Source: Azadirachta indica
Taxonomy: Eukaryota; Streptophyta; Magnoliopsida; Sapindales; Meliaceae
Direction of reading: 5' to 3'
Assembly (NCBI GenBank): GCA_022749755.1
Contig: CM040445.1
Coordinates: 7,709,182-7,773,181, forward strand
DNA: 64,000 bases
Below are positions 44,577 to 57,287 of this stretch, piece after piece. The position numbers and the translations under genes were made by a program. A model generated the notes under the pieces. The model ran no database searches. It had not been told where the DNA came from and worked only from the letters and a program-made list of their open reading frames with translations. The first letter of the stretch is position 1, and each line of letters begins with the position of its first letter.

Positions 44577-44923
44577 ACTACATGAAATATTGTGAGCATG
44601 TCTTATATGTATGTGGTTATGTATATATGTGTGATAAGACATGAAGTCTCAATATATATTAATGATAAAGGCCTGAGACCATTTTCTTTATCCATGAGTT
44701 TTATTATGTGATGATTATAAGAAATGATAGGTGGTAAGTACAAATTTCACCACTTTACGCATGCTACATGAAATATTTTGAGTATGTCTTATATGTATGT
44801 GTTATGTATATATATGTGATGAGGCATGTAGTCTCAATGTATATTAATGATGGAGGTCTGAGATCATTTTCTTTATCTATGACTTTTATTATGTGATGAT
44901 TATACGTACAAATTTTTAGCAGA
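44577..44923. repeat. Two-unit tandem repeat of about 187 bp (copy B)
   Basis: Units start at 44,577 and 44,764 with ctacatgaaatat; counterpart of 18,372-18,716. Confidence 0.87.
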
Positions 44924-46689
44924 ATTTGTACCAGACTCCTGAAATGGGTCAGGGTAGGTTTTATCACTCTTAAAAAATTTTTTCAAATAAACAGCAAAAA
45001 ATAAATTAAGAGAGTTATAAAATTTATATAAGTACACAATTTCAATATAAAATAAAAGGAAAATACCTTTTGATGCCATTTAATTACTTTTACTGTAAGT
45101 CTTCTTTTACCAATAGTTTTCAAACCAATCCTTATTTGATCTTTACTAAACCAATCCTCCTTCCTTCACCAAAATCCTTCTATTTTTGCTAAACCAATTC
45201 GCCTTGAATCACAGTAAAGAGAAGGATAAACTTCTTTTTGTAATACAGTAATAAAGAAAACTAATTTTTTCTTTACAATATACATCAAAAAATTAAAAAA
45301 CTCTAGGGTTTTTACACTTTATATTCCTTTTATATCACAATTATTTTAATTAAAACAATTTTAGTTAAAGTAGAATTAACTTAATTAATTAATTAAATGT
45401 ATAAGACAACGCTAAAGTAATCTTTTAATTTTTTTAATTAAGCAAATAAAATAATTAATTAATAACATTTATTAATTAATTAAATTTGTAAAACAACTTC
45501 TAATAGAATGGATATTCTAATTAATTCAAAATTAATATTTGAAAGAAATAATAAAGAGGATAAATATATCTTTTGAACTTATCCATTTAATTTCTTAAAT
45601 TAAATTATTTGAATATTAATAAAAGATATTTTCCTTAAAAAATCTTACTAATTAATTAATTAAATCCAAATGAAAATATATATTCAAGAAAACTATTTTT
45701 TGGATATATAAATATCTATTGTAATAATTTTATTCATTGTATTATGTATTGTACTTATTTAAGAGGTAGCATTGGAGACCTATGAACTTATAATTTCAAA
45801 ATCCAATAAAGTTAGATAATTAATTAAACTCTTTAATTTATTAATTTCAATATTATTCAATTTGTAGATATATTTTATTTAGAAAACTTTAAACGGTCTG
45901 TTAATATAATCATTATATGCAATTCAACTCTTTATAAACGGTTCATAATTAAAGTTAGGTCATTTTTTCGTTTTATGTCTCTAATTACATATTTATTCTT
46001 AAATTTCATTAATTTTCTAGCGACCAATCAATTCATAAGCCAACTATAAATTGATTGTTCAAACTATTCAGTTTTAGAATTAACACTTGAGAGAACCACT
46101 TTTCTAACTTCTAACAAGAAGAAATAGATTTCATATATGCATATCACATTTTTAGCTATTTATCTCATTAAATTTCTAAGATACAAGTATTAAGCTTGTT
46201 TTTTGAACAAACCTTAACAAGTAATTTAAAAAACTTAATAACATTAACAAGAATTTATGACTACTGAAGATTAAGATCGATTTGTATATGATTATCTATT
46301 GATATTGTTTGAATTCTCAATTCATAATAGAATTTATATGAAAATTTAAACTATATTTGGTTCAGTCCTATATAATTTTATTATATAAAGTGCTTCTGTT
46401 ATAATGTCACTATATTGATAATCTGGATAAAATTACCACATTCTTAATATAAATGGACTGCATTAGTAATATTTAATTAAAGAACTCAATTTTAATTAAT
46501 TTATTATAAACTATTTTAATTTATTATCCATAATCTTAATCCTCTCATGTATATAACACTTATATATACTAAGATTATGATTACATAAATAAAGTAGGAT
46601 TTTTCTGATATTAATTAACATTAAATATGAACATAATTAAGTAAAAAAAAATAACAATTTTATTTATTTCAGAAAGTGTACAAATTACA
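44924..46689. other. Very AT-rich sequence without a recognised gene (copy B)
   Basis: Counterpart of 18,717-20,449, with the same 'attaattaatta' strings. Nothing coding seen. Confidence 0.5.
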
Positions 46690-47085
46690 TGTTTTTAATA
46701 ATTTCTTCACAACAAATTTGCTACTATAAATTAAATGTCTTTGAATTTGACAATAATTAAAGTTGACAAATATTTTTTGAATCTTGGTGAATATAAGGCA
46801 TCATGGATACTTAACCTACTTCATTCTTCAATGCTTTGAATCTTGCTAATAATATTATAGTTATATATTATGGAGCCTTCAATTAGATCTACGACGTTTA
46901 ATATAGTATTCACTCTTCAATGCTTCCTGGAGACGATATAGAAATATTATTACTTAAGCATTCTCTTTTGAATGTATTATTTCTAGCCTTAACTTTATTT
47001 CCTAGGCCCTTGGCATCAAAATAAATTTTAATCCAAGATAAATAGTTTTCATCAGTACTTTGAAGCCGATAAAACCAATTTTTGT
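46690..47085 (-). pseudogene. Copia-type gag fragment (copy B)
   Basis: Same fragment as 20,450-20,915: minus-strand 'ENYLSWIKIYFDAKGL' near 47,060-47,010, broken downstream. Confidence 0.55.
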
Positions 47086-47304
47086 TAGATTAAATATCTC
47101 AAATAAATCTTCAAGTAGTTTTAATTATTGATATTATATCAATATAAAAATCACAAAATAAATAAACATAATATATAAAAAGTTATAAAACTAGTTTTAT
47201 TTTTTAAGTTAGAGGATCCAACTTAACGGCAATTACAATAAGAGTTTTTTTCCCTTTTAGAAAGTTTTTAGATATAAGTGAAAAATCTCATTTACAAAAC
47301 ACCA

Positions 47305-48600
47305 AATCCTTATCTCTACTGTTACTTGATATTGTGACTTAAAAGTATCAAGAGTGCATCAGATAATCTGAGCTACATCCAAGAAGCCAATTATGATAAA
47401 GTATATTTATAAAGATAATTATTTTAAACAATATAAAAACATGGTTGCATTAATAATGTGTTGTGAACTATTAACTTAGGAATAAGAGAAAAGTGTATGG
47501 CCAAAATAAGAAAGCAAGCTAAGAAATTTTCCTTTCATTGTTTTTTATTATTGTATTTAAGTATATAACTCAAATATCATTTACAATTTCACTATATAAT
47601 ATCTAATGTTTAAGTTATGTTAAGAATTGTGTTGTATAGATGTAGGAATTTTAAACTAAAATTGTTTATTACTTAATATCATATACAAATGTTAATTTAG
47701 GCATGTTTGGCAAATAGGACTGACCTATATTAATAGCCTAGCCTGCATTCAAAATTTTTTATCCCATGTTTGGCAAAAATATTTGCTTACAATGCATTGG
47801 ATTAAAATTATAATAATCCAGTGTAGTCTAGCTAAACTTGACCCACACCCCTACACTCCCTCGGGTCAAATCTAGTCTGCACTCCTTTTTTTTTTAAATT
47901 CTTTTTGAAATAATTTTTTCACTTTAACTTCAAACTAAACTATCACTATTATTTGCCATCACCAACCACCACAACCCACCATTGACCTCTACCAACTAAC
48001 TCTCGTTTAAGTCACCATAAACATCTTTAAAATCTTTGTTGAACACTATACATAATGGTATCATTGTCATCATTGTAGATCTTAAGTTGAATATTTGATT
48101 ATAATTATTTTAATACAACTACCAAGTCATTCCATTTCATGGTCGTCGCATTTTAGGTTGAGTGATGGCTGTGTAAGTTTGTTGGTCAGTAAACATAGTA
48201 AATGGTTATAAGAAAAATAATTCAAAAAAGAGTTCAATGTTTAAATCAACGTCAACCTCCAATTTTGATGCTGGTAGGATGAGATTATTAATCAAGAAGA
48301 AATACTGATAAAAAATGAAATTGATAATCTTACCATCACCAATCTCGATAATCTAGGATTTTTGACAATTTTGGAGGGAAATTTGTTGGTTTCTTACACT
48401 TATTAGACTTGTAAAGTTTTCTCCTAAAGAGAGGTTTTTTACTACAATTGCCATCACACTTGGATAAAATTTCTTTTTCTTATGCGCGACACCAAAATAT
48501 TGAGGCTTAAATTTTTCACAAAAAAATCCTAAATCTCTCTTAGTTTATGCTTGTTGTCTTTTGATTTCTTCTGTCATTCCAATACTTTGCAAATTTTCAT
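47305..48600. other. Sequence present only in copy B, mostly unassigned
   Basis: Copy A lacks copy B bases from about 47,305 to 50,195; the ends share 'caccaa-tcctt', which suggests a deletion in copy A. 47,697-47,900 contains 'catgtttggcaaatagg' and a second 'catgtttggcaaaaat', a style seen in hAT-like MITEs. 47,920-48,010 is CA-rich. No gene is supported. Confidence 0.4.
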
Positions 48601-49491
48601 TCCTTCCTTTTAGATAAAATTACCTAGCTCACCATAAGTAACCTTTTTATAAGGGATTTCACCACCATATTTTTCTTTCATTTTGCCCCTAACTTTATTA
48701 CCTAAAAGTCTAGCTAATCTTGCAAGAATATTTTCTTTCTAAATTTGGTGATTGTTATCTGGTTAGCATGACTCTGGTTAGGAAGGTATCTTTATACCAC
48801 CTAAAATTTCAAAGGGTTTTACACCTAAGATTGGATAATAACTTAGCATTTTTTTTCTAATAGTGAATGGATCACCAATAAGGAATTTTGTAATAAAAAA
48901 AATCATTGAATTGATAGCATCTTGAATGTCATCATTGTCTTCATTCTTAATGACAATACCACTAGAATCTCTGCTCACAACTCTAAGAATTTCATTCTTT
49001 TCATTTTGAGTGAGAGTATAACCCCACCATCGTTTTAATTAAACTATAAATCCAAGAACTAAAAGTTGAGCTAGTGTATAATCAGAAGAATTGAGTTTGG
49101 TTTTGTAAACATTACTAACCATTGTTTTATGCTAGAGGACATTAAAGATATTTACTTACACATTCCATCTATGTTCTATTTATAAGTAGAATTTGCATTA
49201 TATTTGTTTGGGAACATTTTGTGTTTTTCTTCAATTATAAAATCTGAAGCATATGCTTTTGGATTCATATAATTTTTGTGGAATTTTCAAATTGATTTTA
49301 TTGATTTCTAAACTTGACTCATTAGGATCACTACTATCACCTAATTGACTTTCATCATATTGATCTAAAACATAAATTACCTTAGAAATGGATGTTTGAG
49401 GAGTATCTAGTGCAATCATAGACTCAATGGATGCAATTCTTTCATTAATTGCATCTATATACTCTTCTTTATTTAATTTTGACATATGGAT
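48601..49491 (-). pseudogene. Endogenous pararetrovirus-like (Caulimoviridae) capsid-region fragment
   Basis: Minus-strand open pieces at 49,551-49,231 and 48,978-48,778, with related readings between and after them (to about 48,600), have the pattern of the capsid-region polyprotein of plant-genome caulimovirids: an N-terminal acidic stretch, a 'LKRWWGY' patch, 'FLIGDPF', and 'YGELGNFI' followed by a 'KIC' patch. Stops and frame changes break it into several pieces and no zinc knuckle is seen, so it is an old dead copy. It is cut on the right by a Gypsy LTR at 49,492. The family call rests on memory of the pattern. Confidence 0.5.
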
Positions 49492-50002
49492 TGATAAGAA
49501 ACCCACTAAATGACCTGCTCCACGAACTCTTGAATCAGTTGTTATGTGCACTTCAGGAACTAAAAAACAAGTTGTAGATGATCATATTAGAACTTAGGAA
49601 ATAAATCCTTAAAATTCTAATTATAAAGATGCCACAAAGGTTAATCACTTCTTTAATAAGTTAAGATATTATATTCTACCAAGAACACAAGAAGGCAAAG
49701 CTATGCTTGCTAAAGATATCTTAATATTATTAATGATGTGATGATAATTCGTTTTACATAGTTGTAACCTTTATATAGGCATGTAAACATCATTATTCTA
49801 AATAAATAAAAAACCAAAATTAAGTAAGAATAGAAGTCTTAACTTAAATAGGAATAGAAATTCTAACTTAAAAGAGAAAAACTATAATCCTAATTTAAGT
49901 GGGAAACAAAACAATTCTAAACAAATTAGAAAACTAATTCTATGTAAAATAAATAATTTAAATAAAACAAGAAATCTTCTAAACCCTAATTTTTCATGCA
50001 GC
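49492..50002 (-). repeat. Leftmost LTR of second Gypsy array (copy B)
   Basis: 511 bp, tgataag...catgcagca on the plus strand. Its left neighbour is not a primer site, so this is an outer (3') LTR facing old host or viral DNA. Confidence 0.8.
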
Positions 50003-50719
50003 ATTAAGATTTAATAGGATAAAGCTATTCTTCATCTTGCACATAAAGATAAGTGATTATCTTTAGTGAAGTTTTGGAAACTTCTACAACAATCTTAGAA
50101 TCTTCTAGAATAACCTCTTTGTCATGCACTTCCATGATTAAACCTTGTAAAGCCTCTTTCATCCTCTTTACCCTTGCCCTACCCCTATTCATTGGACCAC
50201 CAATTCCTTGGAAAGGATCTTGAAAATAAATAGAAATGTTAACTTGAACCATTTGTTTAAGTGGGAATAGAAATCCTAACTTAAATAAGAATAGAAATTC
50301 TAACTTAAAAGAGAAAAATTATAATTTTAATCTAATTAGGAAACAAAATAATCCTAAACAATTTAGAAAACTAATTATATGTAAAGTAAATAATCTAAAC
50401 AAAACAAAAAATCTTCTAAACCCTAATTTTTCATGCAGCATTAGGATTTAGTAGCGTAGAGCTATTTTTTGTCTTACACATAAATATAAGTGATTATCTT
50501 TGGTAAAGTTTTAGAAACTTTTAAAACAACTTTAAAATCTTCTAGAATAGCCTCTTTATCATGCACTTCCATGATTAAACCTTATAAAACCTCTTTCATC
50601 CTCTTTGTCCTTGCCCTAATCATTGGATCAGAGATTCCTTGCAAAAGATCTTAAAAATATTTGGGAATGTTAGTTTGAACCATTTAGCTAGCACCTCAAT
50701 TTCTATTATTCCCTCCCTC

Positions 50720-52570
50720 ATCGAAAGGACTCGTCCTCGAATCACCGTTATTTTATTAATGGCTTGGCAATCTACATACATATGTCACGTTCCATCTTTC
50801 TTTAGAACTAGGATGATAGAAACCGAACACGGGCTAAAACTCTCCCTTACAAAACCTTTTTGCACCAACTCATTTACTTGCTTTTGTATCTCTTTTGTTT
50901 CCTTAGGATTAGCTCTATAAACAAGTCAATTTGGCATAGAGAAACCGAGTGTGAAGTCTATTTGATGCTCAATACCTCTTGAAGGACTAATCCATAGGGA
51001 ATCTCTTCAGGGAATAAATCTGCAAACTCCTATAATAAAGACACAATAACACTAGGCAAAGAGAGATTAAGGTCATTGGTAAAAAAGTAAACATCCTTAT
51101 ACAAAAGTATAAGCAGTTGCTGCCTTGTAATCATGACACTCTTAACCTCATTTTTTTTCAGCAAATACACTTATTCCCTTACTTTTCTCTCCTTTTTGCA
51201 TACTTTTCTCTCCTTTTAGTGCCACATCACATAAAACCTCATCCTTATACTCGCCAATTGAAAAGAAAACTATAACTTGCTTGGTTACCCTTAGTTCTTC
51301 CATTCATTCAGCGATTGCAATTTGTACGGTTTAAGATGTTTTATGGTATACAAATTTAGCTTTTATACGAACAAAGTACTATCAATATTAGTATAACTTC
51401 CACTATTAATGATCATAGTATATACTTTATCCTTCACATGACATCTTGTGTGAAAAATATGCTCACGTTGCTTCTCATCAACATCATTTTTAGGCTGTAT
51501 ACTTAGGGCTCTCTTTGTAACCAACAAATTACCGTGCACGGATTCTTCAACTTCAACATCAGAACAATTCTTTAATAGTGGCATCTCATCCTCACTTGAG
51601 GTAGCACTTTTTATTTCTCCATTCTCCAACACAATCATAATTTTTTTGTTTAGACATTAAGAAGTAATATGCCCGAATCCTTGACACCTAAAACACTTAA
51701 CTTCACGTAACTTAAAAGAAATTTTACTTTCAGTTTTACCTTTAGAAACAATAATAGAATCCTTCTGCTTTACTTCTTCTTTTGTTTTTAAGGTAGTTTG
51801 GTTGTGCTTCCAATTAGATTTCTATGAAGAACTAGAAACTGATCCAAATCTAAACCTTTTTTTTGATTTGCTTTTCCAATTTAATGGCTTTATGCAATAG
51901 CTCCTTCATCTCCACATAATGTTGTAAATCAACCACATCAGCAATCTCTTTGTTCAAGCTGCCAACAAATCTTGTCATTATTGCTTCTCGGTCTTCTTAT
52001 ATGTTTGCTCTAATCATAACTATCTGCATCTCCTTGTAATAGTCCTCCACACTCATGGAACCTTGAACCAGCCCGTATAACTTTCTATGAAAATCTCTGT
52101 AGTAATGGCTAGGTATGAATCTCTTTCCCATTACCAATTTCATCTCTTCCCATAACCGAATTAGCCTTTCTCCATTCTTGCGCCTGTTGATCACCAATTA
52201 ATCCCACCATATAGTTACATAATCTGTAAACTTTATGATTGCTAGTTTTACTTTCTTCTCTTTGAAGTAATTATGGCAATTAAATATGTGTTCAACCTTA
52301 CTTTCCTACTCCAAGTATAGTTCAGGATCATTCTTTCCTTGAAAGGTCGGAATCTTCATTTTTATGCTGCCCAAATTGCTATCTCTTTTTGAAACAGCTC
52401 TCTTGCCTCGTTTAAAACTTGATTCCTCCAAATTCGAAACATCTTCCACTTCCTCCTCAAACACACGTCTTCTAGTAGTTTTATACATAGATGGGGATTG
52501 CAATTCATCTAACCTAGTATTCAACTTTCTAAATTTTTCATTAACAATCTTTATGAGCATTTTCATGTCA
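50720..52570 (-). pseudogene. gag-protease-RT start of second Gypsy element (copy B)
   Basis: Counterpart of 21,650-24,100. gag pieces at 52,566-52,306 and 52,197-51,997 ('GKRFIPSHYYRDFHRKLYGL', 'MSVEDYYKEMQIVMIRANI' are kept open here, unlike copy A). Protease piece 51,638-51,363 has 'MIINSGSYTNI', so the catalytic Asp of DSG is replaced by Asn in this copy. Reverse transcriptase stops after the first motifs. Confidence 0.82.
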
Positions 52571-53566
52571 ACTTCTTATAGTTCTCCTTCACTACTCATG
52601 TTTATAACTTGCAAAACTTATTATAAATTAAAAAAATTTGTTCCTCTCACACTTCCTCACATGTTTACACTTAAATCAGATTGTCATCACTCGTGTTTCA
52701 CACTAATTTGGTGATGGTCTCACCACTCTCGCCTTTTACCGCTCAAGCCAACCCCCTTTATGTTCTTAAAGAATCAAGATCAACAAATCTCAAGAGCAAT
52801 CAGTTAAATGGTGGCAAATCTCAAAATCAAAACATTGAAAACTTAATTGATGCAAACGACAATGAGAAAGAAAATTAAAAAAGCTAAGAAAATAAAAAAA
52901 AAAAACTTCAAAAGAAAGCAAAAAACATGTAAAGAAATCACTAAAATGCAATGAATTAAAGAGCAAAGTTAAAAGACACAAGTACACAATTAAACCTGAA
53001 TAGGATAAATAAAATATGGAGTACGAAATTAAATTACTTTAGAATCCTTATTTGATTAGGAATAATACTAGTCAATATAATAAGATTACTGTTTAAAGAA
53101 AAAAAATCCTAATTCCAAAAAGAATATATATAACTGGCTTTGAATTAGTCAACTAGTCAAATTCAAAAAAAGATAAGAGATCTTGTTATAATTTATTTAA
53201 ATAGGAATATGATCTTGCGATTCAAAAAATCACTTTTATATTGGAAAAAGGATCAAAATCAAATTTGCAATCTTAATAAATAGCACAAAAAAGATTGCCC
53301 ACTGATCAAACAATGTAATCTAACACCTTATTTTTTTGTTTTAACTTTTTTTTTAATTGGATTTTTTTTAATCTCCTTTTTTTTAATTTATCAAACTAAA
53401 CACACAAGAAATTGAATCTATTCAAAACACAAAGAAGTGGAATAAAAAAAAATTCAGGGATGCAAAGACAACACAAGAATCGTAACAAAATCAAAGACAA
53501 AAACACAAAATAAGGATAAATAAAAGATAAGTAACCTGTTTTTAGAGTCAAAACTCTAACACCAAA

Positions 53567-54052
53567 TGATAAGAACCCATTAGACGACCCACTCTAAAAA
53601 CTCTTGAATCAGTTGTTATCTGCACCCTAAGAACTAGAAAACAAGTTATAGATGATCATATTAGAACGTAAGGAAATAAATTCTTAAAATTTCAATTTTG
53701 AAAACGCCACAAAAGTTGATCACTCCTTTAATAAGTCAAGACATTGTATTCTATCAAGAAGCCAAGAAGGCAAAGTTACGCTTGTTAAAAATATCTCAAT
53801 ATTATTAATAATGTGATGATAATTCATTTTACATAGTTGTAACCTTTATATAAACATGTAAACATCATTATCCTAAATAATAGAAAACCAAAATTAAGTA
53901 GGAATATAAATCCTAACTTAAAAGAGAAAAACTATAATCCTAATCTAACTATAAAACAAAACAAACCTAAACAAATTAGGAAATTAATTTTATGTAAAGT
54001 AAATAATCTAAACAAAATAATAAACTTCTAAGCCTTAATTTTTCATACAGCA
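53567..54052 (-). repeat. LTR of second Gypsy element (copy B)
   Basis: 486 bp; counterpart of 24,777-25,263, next to the Met-type primer site 53,551-53,566 (minus strand 'tttggtgttagagttt', more decayed). Confidence 0.8.
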
Positions 54053-54320
54053 TTAGGATTTAGTAACATAGAGCTATTTTTCGTCTTGCACATAAAGATA
54101 AGTAATTATCTTTAGTGAAATTTTGGAAACTTCTATAACAGCTTTAGAATTTTCTAGAATAGTCTTTTTGTCACGTACTTCCATGATTAAGCCTTGTAAA
54201 GCGTCCTTCATCCTCTTTGTCCTTGCCCTAATCATTGGACCACCGATTCCTTGTAAAGGATTTTGAAAATATTTGGAAATGTTAGATTGAACAATTTGGC
54301 TAACGCCTTGATCTCCATAT

Positions 54321-55025
54321 TGGGTAGTTAATTAGGTAGACATTTCTTTTGAGATTTCATAAGGTTCGAACAAGGGTTTATCATCCTTTGAGATTTGACA
54401 GAAAACTTAAGATTCTAGACTTTGAACAAATACCAAACAAAACAAAGACTCTTTTGATAATACCAAGAAGTACACAGGTTTTAAATGTAGAAAACCAAGG
54501 CACCCTACAAAGTATTATAGAGTCAATAGAAGAATCAATGAGTTGCAATTAGATGAAGAGATTGTCCAAAATTTAGAACTTCTTCTATTAGAAACTTCTG
54601 ATTTAAATAGTCATCAGTTTGATGGTTCTTATACCAATAAGACAAGATCAAATACCCAAAAACAAATTGGTGTAGAAATTGAGATTAAACAATCTAAGAA
54701 ATAAAATGCAAATGCATGCAATTGAAATAAAATATGCAATTATAAGAATAAATTCAAATAAACAAAATCTATAAAGAAAGTAGGTTCAATTTCCTCCCTA
54801 ATACTAACTACATTCTTAAAACTAAAGAAAAAACAATTTCTTTGAAAAATACATACTAAATGATTTGTCTTCTCTTTAGGAATTCGATCAAAAAATACAA
54901 ATCAAAATAATACTACATTTACATAGGATTACTTCAAGTTGGTTTCAAACCTCTTAGTGCTGAAGATTGGATATTGTAATGTTTATATGTCAAGAGATTG
55001 TAGGCTTTTAGAGTTTAGAGATTCA
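54321..55025. other. Right edge of copy B, unassigned
   Basis: Counterpart of 25,531-26,236. The plus-strand frame 54,349-54,552 is open a little longer than in copy A, but no family is recognised. Confidence 0.35.
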
Positions 55026-55026
55026 C

Positions 55027-55585
55027 TCTTAAGAGCTACTGAAACCAATCTCTATAATGGACCAATTTACTTTTATTGTTATCCCAAATTTTACAATTAG
55101 TCTAAATGACACCAATATCCTTGATATATTGATTTTGAATATTAAAACTCAGAATTACAAAATTAAGCCTGGAATCCTTCAATACCAAAGCCTTGAAACA
55201 CAATCCAAAAGGTAAAACTTTATTGTTTCAAACTATGTTTACAAAGCCAATGTTGCCATACCAAGAGCCATTCAAATGGGATCAAATTAGTCTTTTTGAT
55301 AGATGAGAGATGGAAGAAGCCATAAAATTTAGGAAAGACCCAAACATAGAAATCAAAGGCATAGAAACCAAACCCAATGTTAATGTCACCATTGAATTTT
55401 CTAGGAAGAAACATGTTGAATTTGAAAATGTGAATATACGTTGTAGTAGTAGGTTTGGATCAACTAGATTTGAGTCTACATCTAGTAGGGCCTCATGCTC
55501 CTTAATTCCTTGTTCAAAATCTCCTTCAATTAGTATCAATCTCAATGGGATAAATAATTCCACTAGTATTCCAAAATTGTATTAA
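55027..55585 (+). pseudogene. Endogenous pararetrovirus-like movement-protein fragment
   Basis: The plus-strand reading starts near 55,027 in one frame ('YNGPIYFYCYP'), shifts frame near 55,090, and continues to about 55,290 before the open stretch 55,310-55,585 (MEEAIKFRKDP...). The pattern resembles the 30K-type movement protein of plant caulimovirids. Frame changes and a truncated start show it is dead. It begins where the duplicated block ends, and lies in the opposite orientation to the fragment at 48,601-49,491. The call is by eye. Confidence 0.45.
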
Positions 55586-57204
55586 TTTTTAAATATTTAA
55601 TTTCAAATCTACGACGAACAATTTCTCAAATGGTGATAATAATAATACTATTGTATAAAGTATTCAATAAAAATTTTAATAATATTTATAGCAACCCAAA
55701 TAAATGATGACGATAGACAGCTAACAATCGACATTGTTATAGTAGGCAGTTGAAATTTTTTTATTATTAACAATTTTAAATTATTTAATTATCAATTAAA
55801 AATAATAATATATAATTAATACCCACTGAACATAATACCGTATTAAATTTCATCTGGTGCAATCCATTACAATATAATCTAATCTACTCTATTACAATAT
55901 AATACAATCCTATATATCCTACCAAATGCACCCTGAGTGGTTAAAATGACTATTAAGTTGTCAACAGGTAAATACTATTTTTTGAGTTTAAATTTCAATC
56001 ATTAAATTACATAAATTAATAAATAAAAATTAGTGCCTAAAATGAAGTAAAACATAATAGAGATAGTTCCATATGCTCTTTAAAATTTGTCTCATTTTGA
56101 CACCAATGTCATATATCTCTCTAAAATTCGGTCATATAGTCTTATTCAGCGTAAACACTCTTTAGTTTATATACTTTTAAAGCACAACAAATATCCCTTA
56201 ATCATTAAACTGAAGAAACGAAAGTCTTTTAACTGTAAAACATTTATTATTTTATTTGAAAATTCAATAGACCCATAAAATAGTAATTTTGTTTTATAAC
56301 ATCTGTTAAATACTTTGTTTAGAATAAATAAATTATTGAAACCTTTACTATGATTAATTGATACAAGAAATGACATAACCTTATCTTATTGGTCTATTTA
56401 ATTTTGTAATAATATTATCTCATGGATATATTTAGCTTTTTAAATAGAAATAGTAAATATTTAATTAATGTTACAAATTATACAACAATCTTATCTTATT
56501 AGCATATTTAATTTTTTTTATATTTTTCAAGAACTGTTTAGTATAGCTTTCCAAATAAGGTTTTTAAAATAAATTTTTCACTAAAAAATAAATCTTCTCT
56601 TATTTTATTTTAAGACTTTAAGTTATTGTTTTATAACATAATCTCAAAATTTTTTCTATTAAAATAATTAAACAATTCTTATTAAAAATTATTTGTAACG
56701 ATCAAATAATTAATAAACTTTATTTAAATTTCACTTATATATAAAAATTCTATTTAACAAACTCTCAAAAAATTATAAGAAACCAATCCGATATAAAGTT
56801 TTTCTTTGATGTGGTAAAAATTTAACATAAGATATCCCCAATTAGTTTTCTGTAATATCTTAGAATTAACCCCAAAAAAATTTACATTTACATGTATCGT
56901 CTTTGATTAATTCTTACCCATTTGGGAAATGAGGTTAATAATTGATTATCAATAATGAACAACAAAATTTAAGGACTAAATTAAAACAAAGGATCCATTC
57001 ATTGTACAGGGTATTTCAGGTTTAGGATGATCCAAAACACTGAAACCTGCACGCACGACAACAGCCAACATAAATAATAAACAAATAAACTTGAGGCGTA
57101 AATTAATCCATTTTGACCTCAGGAACCAAAGGATAGTTTCGTGAGGGTCACGAAGGCATTTTCTGGTGCAAATGTACATATAGCAATCGCACGTAGTTGA
57201 ACAT
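55586..57204. other. Intergenic, AT-rich, upstream of expansin
   Basis: No gene supported. 55,850-55,935 ('aatccattacaatataatctaatctactc', 'ctaccaaatgcaccctgagtgg') resembles a MITE end. Small ORFs near 56,087-56,376 on both strands overlap and show no domain. Confidence 0.45.
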
Positions 57205-57212
57205 TATATAAG
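57205..57212 (+). promoter_or_regulatory. TATA box of expansin gene
   Basis: tatataag, about 76-83 bases before the ATG at 57,288, is well placed for a plant promoter with a short leader. Confidence 0.6.
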
Positions 57213-57287
57213 GCCAATACGTAGAAGTCAATTAGCCTAAGCCTGCCTGCTTAATTAGTTGCTATACTCCTGGAAAAATTAACCAAT

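Larger units (their letters stand above)
49492..54320 (-). mobile_element. Second Gypsy element, minus-strand array (copy B)
   Basis: Order left to right: LTR 49,492-50,002, pol C-terminal piece (50,025-50,252, '...ALQGLIMEVHDKEVILEDSK'), LTR middle (about 50,262-50,433), pol C-terminal piece and reverse-transcriptase start (50,434-50,920), protease (51,363-51,638), gag (51,997-52,566), primer site (53,551-53,566), LTR 53,567-54,052, pol C-terminal piece (54,053 to about 54,310). This copy keeps the leftmost LTR and its junction with pararetrovirus-like DNA, which copy A has lost. About 330 bp of the spacer before reverse transcriptase (A 22,126-22,445) are missing near 51,215. Confidence 0.82.
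33779..55025 (+). repeat. Direct large duplication, copy B
   Basis: Second copy of the transposon block. It begins at 33,779 at the latest, where it first matches base 1 of the window; the true left edge cannot be tested because copy A is cut there. It ends near 55,025 and is followed by pararetrovirus-like sequence, not by PGRL1 as in copy A. This copy keeps an uninterrupted Copia element at the place where copy A carries the Gypsy insertion, so it gives the pre-insertion state. Confidence 0.92.

Noticed and set aside
55220..55563. Minus-strand ORFs suggesting a gene antisense to the movement-protein-like fragment
   Set aside because: No domain; they mirror the plus-strand reading, which has the better family pattern.
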